Shown here in pieces: positions 50,143-63,637 of a DNA stretch of 64,000 nucleotides. Position numbers and translations under genes: made by a program. The notes below the pieces were generated by a model. It had not been told where the DNA came from and did not search any database. It worked only from the letters and a program-made list of their open reading frames with translations. The DNA comes from Amoebidium appalachense (lineage: Eukaryota; Ichthyosporea), in the NCBI GenBank assembly GCA_963693365.1, contig CAVNZM010000004.1, positions 14,012,001 to 14,076,000 on the forward strand, in the 5' to 3' direction. Within the stretch, counting starts at the first letter, position 1. The number at the start of each line of letters is the position of its first letter.

Positions 50143-51075
50143 CACAAACGGCTGGTGCCTCCAGAGTATGGCCTTGCAGGGTCGACCAGGCGAGCCCACA
50201 AATAACTGCTACCCACTATGGATCGGCTAAGAGTGGGGGAGAGCCGTTGTCGGGCACAGATTGGCATGATTGTTGAGGCAACCGTAAGGTTATGTTTTAA
50301 ATCTTCTTTCTGCCTCTATATCCCCTTTCTCTTTCTCCTTTTTATTCTTTTTATAGGGGGGAAGGGGGTCAATTGCGGGAGAGAGGAAGATCGGGCTGCG
50401 GGTAAGAGGTGGTGGTGGGGGTGGAAACCACCCGTACTCTCGATTTACAACTTAACGCACACAAGCTCTGACTCACGGCTGGTTGGCAAACTCTTCATAC
50501 CCGGGTCCCCCCTAGCCTCCCCCCGCCTTCGGCCTCAATCCCAATTCTTCCCACCCCCAGGCCTCTTCCCCAAGAGAAAGCGCGTTATTTCATACACACG
50601 TTCCGTTGCCCACATGCACACAAACAGAAATGCACAGGAACACCCTTTTTGCTGGAGAAAACACCAACACATTCACACACGCACGCACACACATGGACAC
50701 ATAAGAACACACACGCACACGCACACACACGCACATACACACGTGCACACACACACCGTCATTGCAACACACACGCGTGCACACAAACACTTGCACACTT
50801 GCACACCATGATACACTAGCACATGCCAGAAGCGTACTGTGGGTTGTATGTGCAAACATTCAGTGGATGGAAGTGGAAGGAACAAGGAGTTCATGTCAAA
50901 AAAGGGGGCCGGCAGGAAGGAGGGTGGAAGAAGAGGGCATAAACAAGGGTTCTGCGGAAAGAGCCATGAGGCGTTCATGTACGTTTGTGTGAGCATTATT
51001 GAGGTGGTGTGTATGTGGGTGTGTGAGGGGCTTCGGGGGGAGGTAGCTTGGAGAAGGGGGGGTGGGGTGGGGTGT

Positions 51076-51106
<31 letters not shown>

Positions 51107-51192
51107 GGGGGTACAGAAGCTATGGGGGGGGGGGGGGGGGGGGGATGGAAAGGGTAGCAGAACAAAGCTGATTTTTTTTTTCTTTTTTTCTT

Positions 51193-51238
<46 letters not shown>

Positions 51239-53060
51239 GGTAATCGGGATTCGGGGAATATGAAGCAAAAATGCCTGTTGCTGCTCTGGATTTTTTGGAG
51301 GTTGCGGGCAGGGGGAGCAAGGGGGGAAGAGAGGGGGAATTTCACAAAGTGGGTAGGGGGGACATGGAAGGGGTTAAGGCTGTGAAAAAGGCAAACGAAA
51401 ATGTGCTTGCGAATAGGTCATCATATACAGCCCCGCTTCCCACCCTCTGCCTGCACACACACTTGCTTTCCTGCGGCACCGCACAAACACCGGCAATACG
51501 ATTGGTTGTCCAAGATCCCCACCTGTATGTGGGGCCTCCGTACGCGTGGGGCCCCCGTTCGATTGATGCCATCCCCCTCTCCCCCCCCCCCCCTGGCCTC
51601 CACTCAGAGAGTTTTCGGATCATTTCATGCTGTGGACAGATTTCACTCGCCAGGGAGTGTCTGGGTAGTATAGAAGGTAGATGGGGCAAAGCAGGGCTGA
51701 GGCAGGGGGGGGAGAGGGGCTTAAAAGAAAAGAGGGGGAGGGGAGGGGAAGGGGGGGGGGGGGGGGGGGGGGGGGGGAAGGGAAGGGAGGGCAGGGAGTG
51801 TTGGGATTAGGTGGTGGTGCTAGTAGTGTCTTGACATGCCAAATCGAAAGAGACGGCCTGGTCACCCACAGAGCAAACCAAATGTCTGTGTTGGTTTGCC
51901 ACTGCAAGTGACGCTATACGTTCCCCCCTCCCTCCCCGCCGGCCCCCCCCCCCCCCCCCCTCCCCCCCCCCCGCGGCCCCTGCCCCTACTCCACCCCCCA
52001 TCCCGCCGCACTTCTCCGGGGCCTTCCCCATCCCATGTTTCAATGGCAGCTATTTCTCCCCCACAGAGGTCTTTGCGATACCCACTGCAAATTAAACCCC
52101 TCTTTACAACCCCTTGCGGCATGGGAGGTTCCAGCCTGAAGCGAAGATGGAGAGACTTTATGTGCACAAGAGCAATGTGTGGGTCAATGGGGTGGGGTGG
52201 GGTGGGGTGTGTGTGTGTGGGGGTGGGGGGGGTGGGGGGGGGTGGGGGGGGTGGGGGGGGGGGGGAGATGGGGGGAGAGAGGGGGAAGGGGGGGGGGACA
52301 TTGATTAGGAGATATTAAGACTGATGTTATCGGCAGATACCAGTCTGAGGCACATGCTTGGTACCCGACTGCATTATTCTTCACTGAACCCAATGTGTGA
52401 TCGGGTTGAGATACAAAATTTTTCTTCTGCCCTTCTAGGCCTGCCAGTGGGGTTGCCCCAATTTTCTTGAATTCAAAATGTCCTGAAATGTGAGGTACGA
52501 AATTTCGATGAATCGGGAAAGCAAAAACGGGCCCCCCGGGTCATTGAATATTCCGAAACTAGTCGCCAACCGATTCAGCTAAGCCGCAAACCAGAGGTAC
52601 CTCAGTGTGTTGGCTAAATGTGCAACATCTCTCTACACCGACTAGCCAAACCACATTTACCTTTTGGCCATCTGTGCAACCTGGTCCTGCCACTGCCATC
52701 GATATGGAATTTATTGCCGGGGTGCCGCCATATGTTAAAGGTAGGTGATTTCATATATTGACCATTCCACTTCAGCGCAGGTGACAAAAGGAAGGAGCCC
52801 CCCCCCCCCCCCCCCCCCCCCCTCAACCACACACACACACACACACACCCCCCTCCCCCCCCCCCCCCCCCCCCCCCCCCCACGGGGGCCCCCCAGCAAT
52901 TTGTTTTTCTCTGTCGCATTATTTCGCTTGAACCTCTCCTGGGCCCTGCTGCAGATGCCTCACAGAGTCTCAGCAAGTAGCCTGGCGTGTATAGAAGGAT
53001 CGCGATATATGCGTGTAGTTGATATTGAAAGTAGCATATACCCCAATGTTAGCAGTTATC
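50143..53060. other. Islands of unique sequence with splice-like signals, gene not resolved
   Basis: Unique islands alternate with G- and C-runs, as in the introns and exons of the named genes. Plus-strand candidates: 51608-51676 (acceptor cctccactcag, donor GAAG then GTAG; frame SFRIISCCGQISLAREC), and 52563-52740 plus 52955-52980 (donor AAAG then GTAGGTG, acceptor tgggccctgctgcag, in-phase stop). Competing minus-strand candidates exist in the same islands (for example QWQDQVAQMAK before GTAAATG near 52,660). None is recognised, so no gene is called. Confidence 0.3.
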
Positions 53061-53159
53061 CCCATACGGAAAATGGCAGCCACGGGACATAACTGTTATC
53101 TCTGAGAGAAAATGTCGGCAGACATTCTCATATGTCTTAAAATACGGTTGGTAGATAAC

Positions 53160-53515
53160 CCCATAACTTGAGATATGTATATGTTGGCAGATATTCCACA
53201 AATTTAGAAATATTGGCAGACATCCCCGCAAATTTGTATATATTGGCATACTTTCCCGCAAATTCAGATATGTTGGCTGATGTTCCCGTATTTGGATATG
53301 TTGGCAGGTTTACCCCATGGTATGTACGTAGATATCCCATAAGATATATTAGCAGATATACCCATTGGCAGACATCCCCGTAGATATGTTGGCACGATTG
53401 ATAATTCTCCCGCAAGATTAGATACTAGTGGCAGATATCCCCGAATTTGGATATGTTGGAATGTATCCCCCATGTTATGTGCGTAGATATCCCAAAAATA
53501 TGTTGGCAGAAAGGC
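53160..53515. repeat. Degenerate 30-bp minisatellite
   Basis: Irregular repeats of a unit close to atatgttggcagatatcccc plus gcaaatttgg, about 30 bp with larger compound periods, weakly extending left to about 53,060. Some frames stay open because the unit is near a multiple of three; I take this as incidental. Confidence 0.7.
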
Positions 53516-53773
53516 CCCTCTTTCCACAGGGTGGGTCTTGCAAAACCACAGCAAACAGGGGCGCATTCCACCTCCCCACCACCACCACAGTCCCCTCGGT
53601 CTTCTTTCAATGTGCCCCTCCTTCCCATCTACTTAAATCCTGGGTATGGTCAAGCAACATTGCACTCATCATGCACCAAAATGTCAAAAGTTGTGCCGGA
53701 GGAAGGAAGGTGAACAAATATGCATGTTTGTGTGTTTGCACATGCCTTAAACGAATTTTTTTTTTTTTCTTTC

Positions 53774-53912
53774 AATTTATTTTATTCTTATTTTGTTCCG
53801 GGGGGTTGGCCCTTGTTAGAGGAGTCCCATGAGTCTTCCAATAAACACCGACTGCACCCTAGCCAGGGTGCATATGAAGCCGGTTAGCTACGCATAGACA
53901 CCTTTACCAATC
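53774..53912 (-). repeat. Dispersed SINE-like repeat, copy B
   Basis: Partner of 17995-18128. Read on the minus strand it ends GGAACAAAATAAGAATAAAATAAA-like and A-rich. Contains a perfect hairpin GCACCCT-agcc-AGGGTGC at 53854-53871, imperfect in copy A. Confidence 0.45.
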
Positions 53913-54753
53913 CCAACTACCATGGCGGGATACTCCTATAGTACACACATAGCCCAGGATTTTGCCCCAGCATGGCTGTGTCCTTATTACATTCTTGCTT
54001 TTCATTTTTTTTTTTTTTCGAGTGTTGTTGGGGGCGGGGCGGGGGGGGGGGGGGGGGGGGGGGGGAGGGGTCCCCTTTCCCCTCCCCTCACGAATCCTAC
54101 AGTCCCCTCCCCTCCTCCCTCCCCCCCCCCCCCCCCCCATCCTCAACGAAGATCGTGTGCGGTGCTACGGTATCCCCCCCACCCCCCCCCTCCCCAACAC
54201 ACACACACATCCAACCCACAAAAAGACAGAGGGATAAGCCTCTCAACAACATAAAGCACCACATCCCAAGTAAGCTGACCAGCTTTATAGACGTTTACAG
54301 ACACACGTGTTAATGGGCCATTGTTTCGGATTGTGTGTGTGTCTGACTCAGGCTGTGTATCTGCGTTTGTGCGTGTCTGTGTGTGTGTGTATACATGCAT
54401 GTGTATGTGTGTGTGTAGGGATATATGTGTTTTTGTGAGTGCTCCATTAGTGTGTGTGGTATATACATCCGTGATTCTGTGCAAGGTGCAAGGGGGGGGG
54501 GGGAACGTGCTCGGGTGGGTGGGTGGGTGGGTGGGGGGGGGGGGGGGGGGGGGGGGGGGGGTAGATGGTGTTGTAGAGTACGATTTACACTTATGAGGAA
54601 CAACACAACGCACCAGGCAAGGGAGAAGGGGGGAGGGAGGGGGGAAACGTCATTAAGAACGACGTATGACGGACAACACAAAGCAGCATGGTGTGTGTGT
54701 ACGGTGTGTGTGTGTGGGGGGGGGGGGGGGGGGGGGGGGGATTGTGTGTGTGT

Positions 54754-54784
<31 letters not shown>

Positions 54785-55881
54785 GGGGGGGGGGGGGCTG
54801 GGTTAAGGACCCACATGTAGCTCAAACAGCTGGGCCACATACAGAGGCAGTGGCATGAAAAATAGGCAGGTTTCAGTGCTGAGAGGGGGAGGCGGGGAGG
54901 CGGGGGGGGAGTAAAGAAAAAAGACGGGTAACATCGACATCGGGCACATGACTGGCATCGGCAGATGTGTCAATTTATTTGGACAGATGTTTGGCAGTTT
55001 GGCAAATCACGACAGATGGCAGCCCAAAAGTGCCTACGGCTATTACCAAGTAGATTCAGGTCATATATGGCCTACCAGTAGCTTGGAAACACCCAGCAAA
55101 ACGGATTGCGCAGAAAGGAAGATGGAAGATCAAAGACACCAAGCCATAACACAACGTGATTCCCACTGCAATAACAGAAAACGACGGGCTCCTTCTGCCA
55201 GCCTGTGCCTGCCAGTGTATGTGCTATCACCCCTCATGAAACGTGTCTGTCAAGCTGGCACCCGCTGGGAAAAAAGCAGCCAGTGCACCACACACGTGTC
55301 AGCCCTAGCTTATATTGCTACTCTTGCTACCCTGCCTGTGCCCGCCAAACTAGTGTAACGCGCTTTGCCAAACTCGGTTGTATTTTCAAACAGGCAAAAA
55401 CTATCTCTTTTACCGCACGCCCCCGGAGGGCCACTGTTCAGTACATCATGATCATGATCGAATAAAACGAGAAACAACAACGTTGACGGGAAACGATGAC
55501 GTCAATGCGTGGACAATGGACATACGCAGAGTCTGAGACTCTCAGAGTCGCACGCAAGACACGTGCACAACACCGCCCATTGGTTCACTCAGATGTACTG
55601 GCAAATCTAGATCCATACAGTAGTGCAATTACCCATACTATTGTAATGGTTCAATAAAAAGTAACTTTTTCTCGTTCTCGGAATACAAATTTAAATTTAC
55701 TTATTCATGTTGTTTGTTTTTTGAAAGATTTTTGCTTATTAGATAGAGAAAGAGGCAGAAAGCTGAAAATGCGTATACACAAACGATCAGGTGAGACATA
55801 GGTGCCCATAGATAAAACGTGACCGTGACTATTTGACAACATGTATCTAAGAATATAATTGGTCTACAGCTTTAAAAAGTG
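53913..55881. other. Low-complexity then unique spacer
   Basis: C- and G-runs (54,039-54,066; 54,121-54,138; 54,533-54,562; 54,717-54,797) with GT repeats, then unique sequence from about 54,830. A minus-strand island at 54,882-54,808 has a strong acceptor (ccccctctcag) and a frame reading FFMPLPLYVAQLFELH, with no partner found. No gene called. Confidence 0.45.
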
Positions 55882-55888
55882 TATAAAA
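55882..55888 (+). promoter_or_regulatory. Possible TATA box of the inositol phosphate synthase gene
   Basis: TATAAAA, 560 bases before the ATG. It would imply a long leader containing the proposed 5' UTR intron. Confidence 0.35.
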
Positions 55889-56196
55889 CAGCTTTGAGCC
55901 GCTCATATTACAGATCTAAAATGGTGTGTCCATCGCTATATCTGCGCAACGCGCCAGTTAAAATATTCCCCACGTGACGAAGTAGGCGAGCTCAGCCAAT
56001 CAATGTTTTGCAAAAGGTCGGCGTTCTATGCATTTTTTTCACCAAATTCCAAGTCTGATCGAAGCCCAGACCTTTGTTTTTCTGGTATAACTACTCAGTT
56101 ATACTTACAAACACAAAAACATTTGAGTGAAAATAAAATTTATAGTTTAATTTGTGCAGAATACACTCGTTTTAGTTGTTTTGAACTGTGCACCTG

Positions 56197-56372
56197 GTGA
56201 GTATTCCCGAATACACCTTGGGCACACAGTCATTCTCCCATGCGATTGGCGGTCTATCACGCGTGCGAGTGATGCTGCCGACATGGGGAAAATTTGCGGT
56301 GTGCCCATAAAAAAGAGCGCCTGTGGCAGTTTGGTCCAGTTGCTGCCATGCCTATGATATTTATCATTGCAG
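56197..56372 (+). other. Possible 5' UTR intron
   Basis: Donor CCTG then GTGAGTAT at 56197 and acceptor tttatcattgcag ending at 56372. Removing it would drop two upstream ATGs (at 56284 and 56348) from the leader. Supported only by consensus. Confidence 0.4.
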
Positions 56373-56447
56373 GCGGCTGCGGTATCTTTGGGTGGTGATA
56401 CGCAAGCCGATAGTAACGTGCCTCTTAGCACTCGTGAATAACTGAAA

Positions 56448-57977
56448 ATGACTATCACCGTGAATTCTCCCAACGTTGTCTACACTGAGGAGGAAATCAT
56501 CTCTCAGTATGACTACCAGACGACACGCATCGAGAAGGACGCAACGGGCGGCCTGAAGGCCACGCCTGTGTCCACCAAGTACACTTTCAAGACCAACCGC
56601 CACGTTCCCAAGTTCGGCCTTATGATGGTGGGTTGGGGCGGTAACAACGGCTCTACCCTGACGGCCTCCATCGTTGCCAACCAGAACAAGATGTCTTGGC
56701 GCACCCGCGAGGGTGTGAAGGAGGCCAACTACTGGGGCTCTCTCGTTATGGCCTCGACCCTCCGTGTTGGCATCGACGACCAGGGCGAGGACGTCTACAT
56801 GCCCTTCCACGATATGCTTCCAATGGTGCACCCCAATGACTTTGTGCTGGGCGGCTGGGACATCAACGGGGCAAACCTTGCCGAGGCTATGGAGCGTGCC
56901 TGTGTGCTCGAGCCCGATCTGCAGCGCCAGGTGTACCCCTTCCTGAAGGACCTGACCCCCCTGCCTTCCATCTACTACCCCGACTACATTGCTGCCAACC
57001 AGTCTGACCGTGCCAACAACCTTATCCCCGGCAACGACAAGCAGGCACACCTCGAGAAGCTGCGCCAGGATATCCGTGACTTCAAGGCCTCCAACCAGCT
57101 CGAGAGTGTGGTGGTTGTGTGGACTGCCAACACGGAGCGCTACAGCGACATCATCCCCGGTGTTAACGACACGGCCGACAACCTGTTGGCTGCCATCAAG
57201 GCCAGCCACTCGGAGGTGGCCCCGTCAACCATCTTTGCCGTTGCCTGCATCCTGGAGGGTGTTCCCTTCGTCAACGGCTCCCCGCAGAATACGTTTGTGC
57301 CGGGTGCCATGGAGCTGGCTGAGCGCCACAAGTCCTTCATCGGTGGTGACGACTTCAAGTCTGGCCAGACCAAGATGAAGTCCGTGCTGGTCGACTTCCT
57401 GGTCGGCGCCGGCATCAAGCCCGTGTCCATCGTCTCCTACAACCACCTGGGCAACAACGACGGCAAGAACTTGTCGGCGCCCTCGCAGTTCCGTTCCAAG
57501 GAGATCTCCAAGTCAAACGTGGTGGACGACATGGTTGCTTCCAACCGCCTCCTGTACAAGGAGGGAGAGCACCCTGACCACGTGGTCGTGATCAAGTACG
57601 TGCCCGCTGTTGGTGACAGCAAGCGTGCCATGGACGAGTACGTCAGCGAGATCTTCATGGGTGGAAAGAGCACCATTGCGATGCACAACACATGCGAGGA
57701 CTCGCTGCTGGCTTCACCCCTCATTATCGACCTGGCTGTGGTGGCTGAGCTGATGACACGTGTGCAGTACAAGACTGGTGACATGGCTGAGTTCGGTTCG
57801 TTCCACTCGGTGTTGTCCATCATGTCGTACATGCTCAAGGCCCCCCTCGTGCCCCCCAAGACCCCCGTAGTGAATGCCCTTGCAAAGCAGCGCGCAGCCA
57901 TGGAGAACATCTTCCGGGCCTTCCTTGGTCTTATGCCCCAGAACGACATGCTGTTGGAGCACAAGCTGTCCCACTAG
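56448..57977 (+). CDS. Myo-inositol-1-phosphate synthase (inositol-3-phosphate synthase)
   Basis: 509 residues, one exon, the usual family length. Converts glucose-6-phosphate to inositol-3-phosphate with NAD in the cytosol, the first step of inositol synthesis. NAD-binding loop GWGGNNGST at 62-70, family signature [18 protein letters not shown] at 174-191, [11 protein letters not shown] at 276-286, [10 protein letters not shown] at 300-309. The catalytic and dimer region [14 protein letters not shown] starts at 330, and [15 protein letters not shown] at 348-362. Nearly every codon ends in C or G, unlike the flanking A/T-rich DNA, which suggests strong expression. Start chosen at the first ATG with AAAATGA context; the protein starts like other eukaryotic members. 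A poly-A signal follows. Confidence 0.98.
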   Translation: MTITVNSPNVVYTEEEIISQYDYQTTRIEKDATGGLKATPVSTKYTFKTNRHVPKFGLMMVGWGGNNGSTLTASIVANQNKMSWRTREGVKEANYWGSLVMASTLRVGIDDQGEDVYMPFHDMLPMVHPNDFVLGGWDINGANLAEAMERACVLEPDLQRQVYPFLKDLTPLPSIYYPDYIAANQSDRANNLIPGNDKQAHLEKLRQDIRDFKASNQLESVVVVWTANTERYSDIIPGVNDTADNLLAAIKASHSEVAPSTIFAVACILEGVPFVNGSPQNTFVPGAMELAERHKSFIGGDDFKSGQTKMKSVLVDFLVGAGIKPVSIVSYNHLGNNDGKNLSAPSQFRSKEISKSNVVDDMVASNRLLYKEGEHPDHVVVIKYVPAVGDSKRAMDEYVSEIFMGGKSTIAMHNTCEDSLLASPLIIDLAVVAELMTRVQYKTGDMAEFGSFHSVLSIMSYMLKAPLVPPKTPVVNALAKQRAAMENIFRAFLGLMPQNDMLLEHKLSH

Positions 57978-58068
57978 GCTAAGTACCGTAGAGCTCTGTC
58001 TGGCCTGGTGTCAGTGTAGGTGTGGGCGTAAAGCGATTCGAGAATTATGCATTATTATGTGTTGAACA

Positions 58069-58074
58069 AATAAA
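58069..58074 (+). terminator. Poly-A signal of the inositol phosphate synthase gene
   Basis: AATAAA, 92 bases after the stop codon, followed by a C/T-rich stretch. Confidence 0.7.
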
Positions 58075-58930
58075 ACTGGACATTCTTTTTAAATCAAGTC
58101 CGTTGTCCCCTCCCCCTCCCCCCCCCCCCCACTTGATCGTGACACAGCCTTGAACACGAATAGTCCGACTGTAGCAGCTGATGCCACAATGCCTTGCCGC
58201 ACGTGAACACACTGCTGCCTACTCCTCCCTTACCCTAGGAAAGTAGCTCCTCCATGGACTGGTGTTGACCTCTATAGCTAGCTCGTGTTGTCAGGCTTGG
58301 GATCGTACGACTATTGCTGAATGGCCTCGCGTACCCTTTTTGAAAGAGATCCCATGTGTAGAAAGGCTTGGGATCGTATGACTATTGCTGATATGTGTAG
58401 AAGAGTGCCCCCCCCCCCCCCCGACGATAAAGTTCCGCCCTAGTAAGCGTGTTACTACCCTGCGGCGTGGGTCAAATCTCATATTTTCCCCTCTGATTGC
58501 GAATTCTGCGGCCTTCGGGACTTAATTCAATTCTTTTCAGCTGGTGTAGTATGTTAGCCAGGGAAGTATCGACTTAGGTATCGACGGGGGAGCTTCCTAG
58601 AAGCCCCGTCTCCTGAGTTCCTATCCATATTTTTCTTGCTTCTGCTTACTGCTGCAACTTTAACCCCCGGCCTTTCCCACTGCCCTTGCCTGCATAAGCA
58701 ACCCTGCTCGTCTCTGATCAAGACGGGTGACCTACTCATGTTCAAGTGAAACAGTATCTGAGTTGGGTTTCGTTAACGAGGGGAATAGGTCGAAACTCGG
58801 GTACTGTGGATGACGTGGGCCCTCCCTGAGGATGGGCTCTGCTTATTATGCATACTCTTTATGTATGGCTTGCATTCTGCATCGTGTTATCCGTTTGTTC
58901 TTGTGTACTTCGTACTTTTTGACGCATTCA

Positions 58931-58991
<61 letters not shown>

Positions 58992-59008
58992 AAAAAGAAA
59001 TAAAAAAC

Positions 59009-59039
<31 letters not shown>

Positions 59040-59327
59040 AGCTCATCCCGACGCAAGCTGCAAGCATATCCCTCTCGAGGACCAGCTTTGTCTTTAGTAC
59101 ACACAGTGCACCAACATTTTTTTGTGTAGTGTGGCTCTCTCGAGTGAGCCCACTTCGTAGCTGCATTCGTGTGTCCTACATATTGTACGTGACCATATTC
59201 ATCGACAAGCATTCGGAACCCTCCCCCCCCGCCCCCACACACCCACCTACGCACCCACCCACACACAAGAAAAAAATCTGAGACGGAGACCTTCTCTCCA
59301 CACACACCAACAGGCGGAGATTCTACC

Positions 59328-59391
<64 letters not shown>

Positions 59392-59638
59392 AAAAAAAAG
59401 AAAAAACTCACTCAATGTGCATACAATATAATGCTGAGACGGAGACCACCCCACGTCCCTCCCCCTCCTCCCTCCACAGGTCCACACACACACACACACA
59501 CACAGCCCACTGCACACACACGCCTACAAGCCTAAAGCGCCATATGATGCTGCTAGGATTATAGCCCTGGGCAGTCACTACAACGGCCATAAATGTGCTG
59601 TGGGCAGGCCACACATTAAAGAGCATGGTGCCTTGAAG
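58075..59638. other. Intergenic region between convergent genes
   Basis: Contains a 28-bp direct repeat (listed), a hairpin GACGGGG/CCCCGTC at 58583-58610, and composite C-then-A runs at 58,933-58,995 (49 C) and 59,329-59,399 (53 C then 18 A). The inositol phosphate synthase gene and the SmgGDS-like gene converge here. No gene. Confidence 0.55.
58293..58391. repeat. 28-bp direct repeat, spaced 71 bp
   Basis: 58293-58320 and 58364-58391 differ at one base (aggcttgggatcgta...). The following gtgtagaa is also repeated nearby. Confidence 0.75.
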
Positions 59639-60209
59639 CTACTGGTTTTGCAGCAGGGCCCCTGCCTTTGCAGCCAATGCACCCTCTCCTTGGGCTGCTG
59701 CTTGCACGGCGGCAATCACCTCCCCGCCCAGCTGCTCCAGTGCTGCACACAAACTTGTTAGTGTGCCGCACGTGCATGCATCCTTGCATTCCCTGGGTTA
59801 TTCAAAATGGCGCAAGTGCATAGCTAGTTGTTCACCAATGGATGTAAGGGTGTGCCCATAAATTGAGGAGCTTGCCAGGTGTTTCTTGGTCGTAGAGTGC
59901 ACGGAGTATATATAGTCATGCAAGTCGTGGTGTTTGTGTGTGAAATACCAACCATGGGCTTTTGGGTGCAATTTTCTATGCAATAATGCACAATTTGATG
60001 TAGGCAGTAACTACATATTAGCCTGTAGAGGTTGATTGAATGTGTGTGTGTGGGTTGCAATGGCTTGGGATAGATGTAGCGCATTCCTTGACATACGGAT
60101 CGATCAACAGCAAAGCATCAATCCCCAAAGCCCAATCCCACCCTACCCCCACCAACCCCAACCTATCCCCAACACCACCACCACCACCTACGCGCCTGCA
60201 CACACAGTG

Positions 60210-60245
<36 letters not shown>

Positions 60246-60453
60246 CAATAGGCACTTGGGAGAGAAGGGGGGATTTTTACCGCCAGGGACAAGGGTAGCC
60301 AATAGGGTGACGGCATTCTCTTTGATTTCATTGGCTGGGCAGGTCTGCAGCACCGCAGCCAACCCCGGGCCCAAGTCCTTGGCTGCCAGCACCCCCTCTC
60401 GGTGTCCTGGCCCACCAAGAGTCAACAATTAACAGCTAAACGAATAAGCATCC

Positions 60454-60517
<64 letters not shown>

Positions 60518-61720
60518 TCTTCCTCCTCCTCCAAGCTTTCCCCTCCGGAGGTTGGGCTGTGCCTACAATACTCTCTGTTAACGCTTCTTCTTCTTTTTTC
60601 GTTTGCCCCAATCTGCAAAATTGGGTTGTGTTCTCAATGCTTAGTGTCTACTTCGTACTTGCTAATTGTTACCCCCTCTCCTCCACCCACCCACCCCTTG
60701 AAAGCACACCAGCTCACACACACATACCTGGGGTGGCTGCAGTCAGGGCCAACGCCACCAATGCCTCGTTGTGCAGCTGCACATGCCGTGACCCCAACAG
60801 GCGGGCTATGGTGTCAGTGCCGCACACAGACGACACATGCTCACATGCCTCTGTGTGTGTGCGTCAGTGTATGTCCGTGTGTGCGCACCCGTATGATTTG
60901 GTTTCTGCGGGTGTGTTTCGTGTTTGTGCATGTGCGGGCACGCACGTTTGTGTGGCTGTTTGTGTGTATGCTTGTGTCTGTGCTCGTGTGCTCGTGTGTT
61001 GTGCACGCACAGCATATGCCAGTGGGTGTAAGGCCTTTCTTTAGCTGTATGAATTTTGCAGTCCCCTCGCGCGCATGTGTGTATTCGTATGTTTGTGCCA
61101 TTAGAGAAAGCGAGCTTGCATCGGGTGTATTTGTCTGTGGCCATCAGACCAACCCATCAGCAAAAGGGTGTAAAGCTATTAGTGAGCCCATTAGTGCTAC
61201 GTGCACACAGCAACATGTGTTGGCCCCACGCACACAGGAACGTGCACATAAGGTCTTCTGGTGTGCTTACATGTGCACCCACCTGCACGACTGTGCATGC
61301 ACGTGCAAGCTGTGGGCTCATGCAGTAAGCATGGTGTGCCCTGCTGTCCGACACCGAAAGAACATGCAGCACCCGCATACATACCCCCTGTCGCCACGAA
61401 ACCCAACCCCTCCAATGCACTCAGATGGGCGCACACCCCACCACACACACGTCATTTGAACCCCCCCGGGCCACCCCCGTGCATGCACATGTCAGGCACC
61501 CACCTTTCCTCCTCGTGTGGCACGACTTGACGATGGATGCAAATGTTCGTGCAGCCTCGGACCACACGGCCTCCTCATCGGACCTGCCTAATTTGGCAAG
61601 TAGCGCCATGGCCTCACTGTGATTGGCTACCTGCATAGCAACGGTCTCTGTGCCCTCCGTTAGTGGCAGCCAACAGGACACAAGTGGCAGGAGTATGTAC
61701 GTGCACAAGTATCTATCTCT

Positions 61721-61753
<33 letters not shown>

Positions 61754-63580
61754 CCTCCCCCCCCCCCCCCAAAAAAAAACCAACTTTACACACTTAGATC
61801 TTGTGCGCACGGTCATATCCTGTGTTTTCAGGCCAGGATTATGTGCCTAGGAGCTCCATTTCAGCCCTTCCGTAAAAGATTTTTGTGTCTGCACATGTGT
61901 AGCTGTGGAGCAGGGGGTGTAGATCACAACACGCAACTGTGTGCAAACAAACACAAGAAGACGTTAAATAACAAACAACACACAAGCAGGACCAGCGAAT
62001 GATGAGAAGCACACATTTTCTCGTCTCACCAGAAGCCCACACTGGACTCTCTGACAACCACCTGTCTATGTAGCCACCATCCGAGGCTCTGCATCCTCAC
62101 AAACAAACTGCGGAGAGAGGGATAGGTGCCTACCGTGATCTGCCGTGAGGCTGCGCATTATGCTTGCTAGCAGATACTGCACGGGGGGCTGGGGGCAGCC
62201 ACCGGCCAGCACCACACCATCAACTACCCCACTGGATGCTAGGTGCTCCCGGTAGCCCTCTGCATGTGTGGGTGAGTGGCGTGGTCTTGCCCTGCTCTTA
62301 CGTGCATGCGGGGTGGTGTTGTTGCTATTCTGATGCATAAACTGTGTGTGCATAAGGTATAGTGGTGCATAAACTGTGTGTGCATAAGGTATAGTGGCCT
62401 TGCTATTCTTCTACACAAACTGTGTGTGCATAAGGTATAGTGGCCTTGCTATTCTTATGCATAAACTGTGCGTGTATGAGGTATTTTTATCCTGCCATGC
62501 TTACGGCCTACATGGGGTTGGGGTAGGCACATAGGTGAGCAGTAAGTTGGCGGCACAATGCGAGAAGCCAAACACAACTAAACAACACGTGCGATGGTGT
62601 CGGAACTCTGAAGCCCTCCAATTTCAGATCCCAAAATCACCCCGATCCGAGGGGTTGTCGCTCCCCATATAATTGAGATATTTCGGAAATAGACAAGTCA
62701 AAATGTCCGCCTTGGTGTCTACTTAAAATGCACCCGGCACTTGCCCGGTGGCACCACAGGAACATTTTGAAAATCTGGTTTGAAAATTTAGATTTTTACT
62801 AATTGATCCTAAATTGGGGCTTTTTTTTTTTTTTGGAAAACAATGAGGGGGGGGGGTGCTAAAACAACAATAAGGTGTTCTACGTGCTCAGCGCAGTCGA
62901 CTTCTCCGTAAACCCTTTTACAAAATTTCAAAGTTCGAAAAAATCAATGAAATATTTGTGAACACATAAAGAACCCCCCCTAGGGGGTCAAATTCCAGAC
63001 CCATATATATCCAAATACTATCTATATCTATATCTATATATGGTATATCAAGCATATCTCTAGGCTAGTTTGATGACGTCATTGGTTGTGGTCGGGGGGT
63101 CAAATTGGCGCTTTTTGGGTTCTCTGCGCCATTCGACAGATCTCTATGAAGCCGTTCGAGCTTTCCAAGAAATTTTGAAATCGACCGACGAGAAGTATTT
63201 TTTTTTTTTCTTTTTTCTTTTTTTGGAGTGCTACAGACTACTACCGGCACCATTCCTACATCCCCCCCCCCCCCCCCCTCCCCCCTCTCCCCCACGTGTG
63301 TTCCCAATTGATCAGGTCTCAAAAAGTATTCCTACGCCGTCACACAGATACACATACACCCTACCAACCACGTTAGCCACACACCTTATTCCAACAACCC
63401 CAACTCTGCCACTTTGAAATTTCACTGCCCACACTGGCAACACCAGAGGAACAGGCAAAGTGTAGCAGGGGCCGATCAGGGATGGGTGCGGATTCTGATT
63501 CATGTCATGATCATCATCTTCTTCGCTTCAAAAACATTTTTTTCTTCTTCTTTTTTTGTACGGTGCGCGCGCGTGTGTGT

Positions 63581-63637
<57 letters not shown>

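Noticed and set aside
54948-55358. 136-residue plus-strand open frame
   Set aside because: No motif, signal or splice context, and the composition is not distinct from non-coding flanks; not enough to call a gene.
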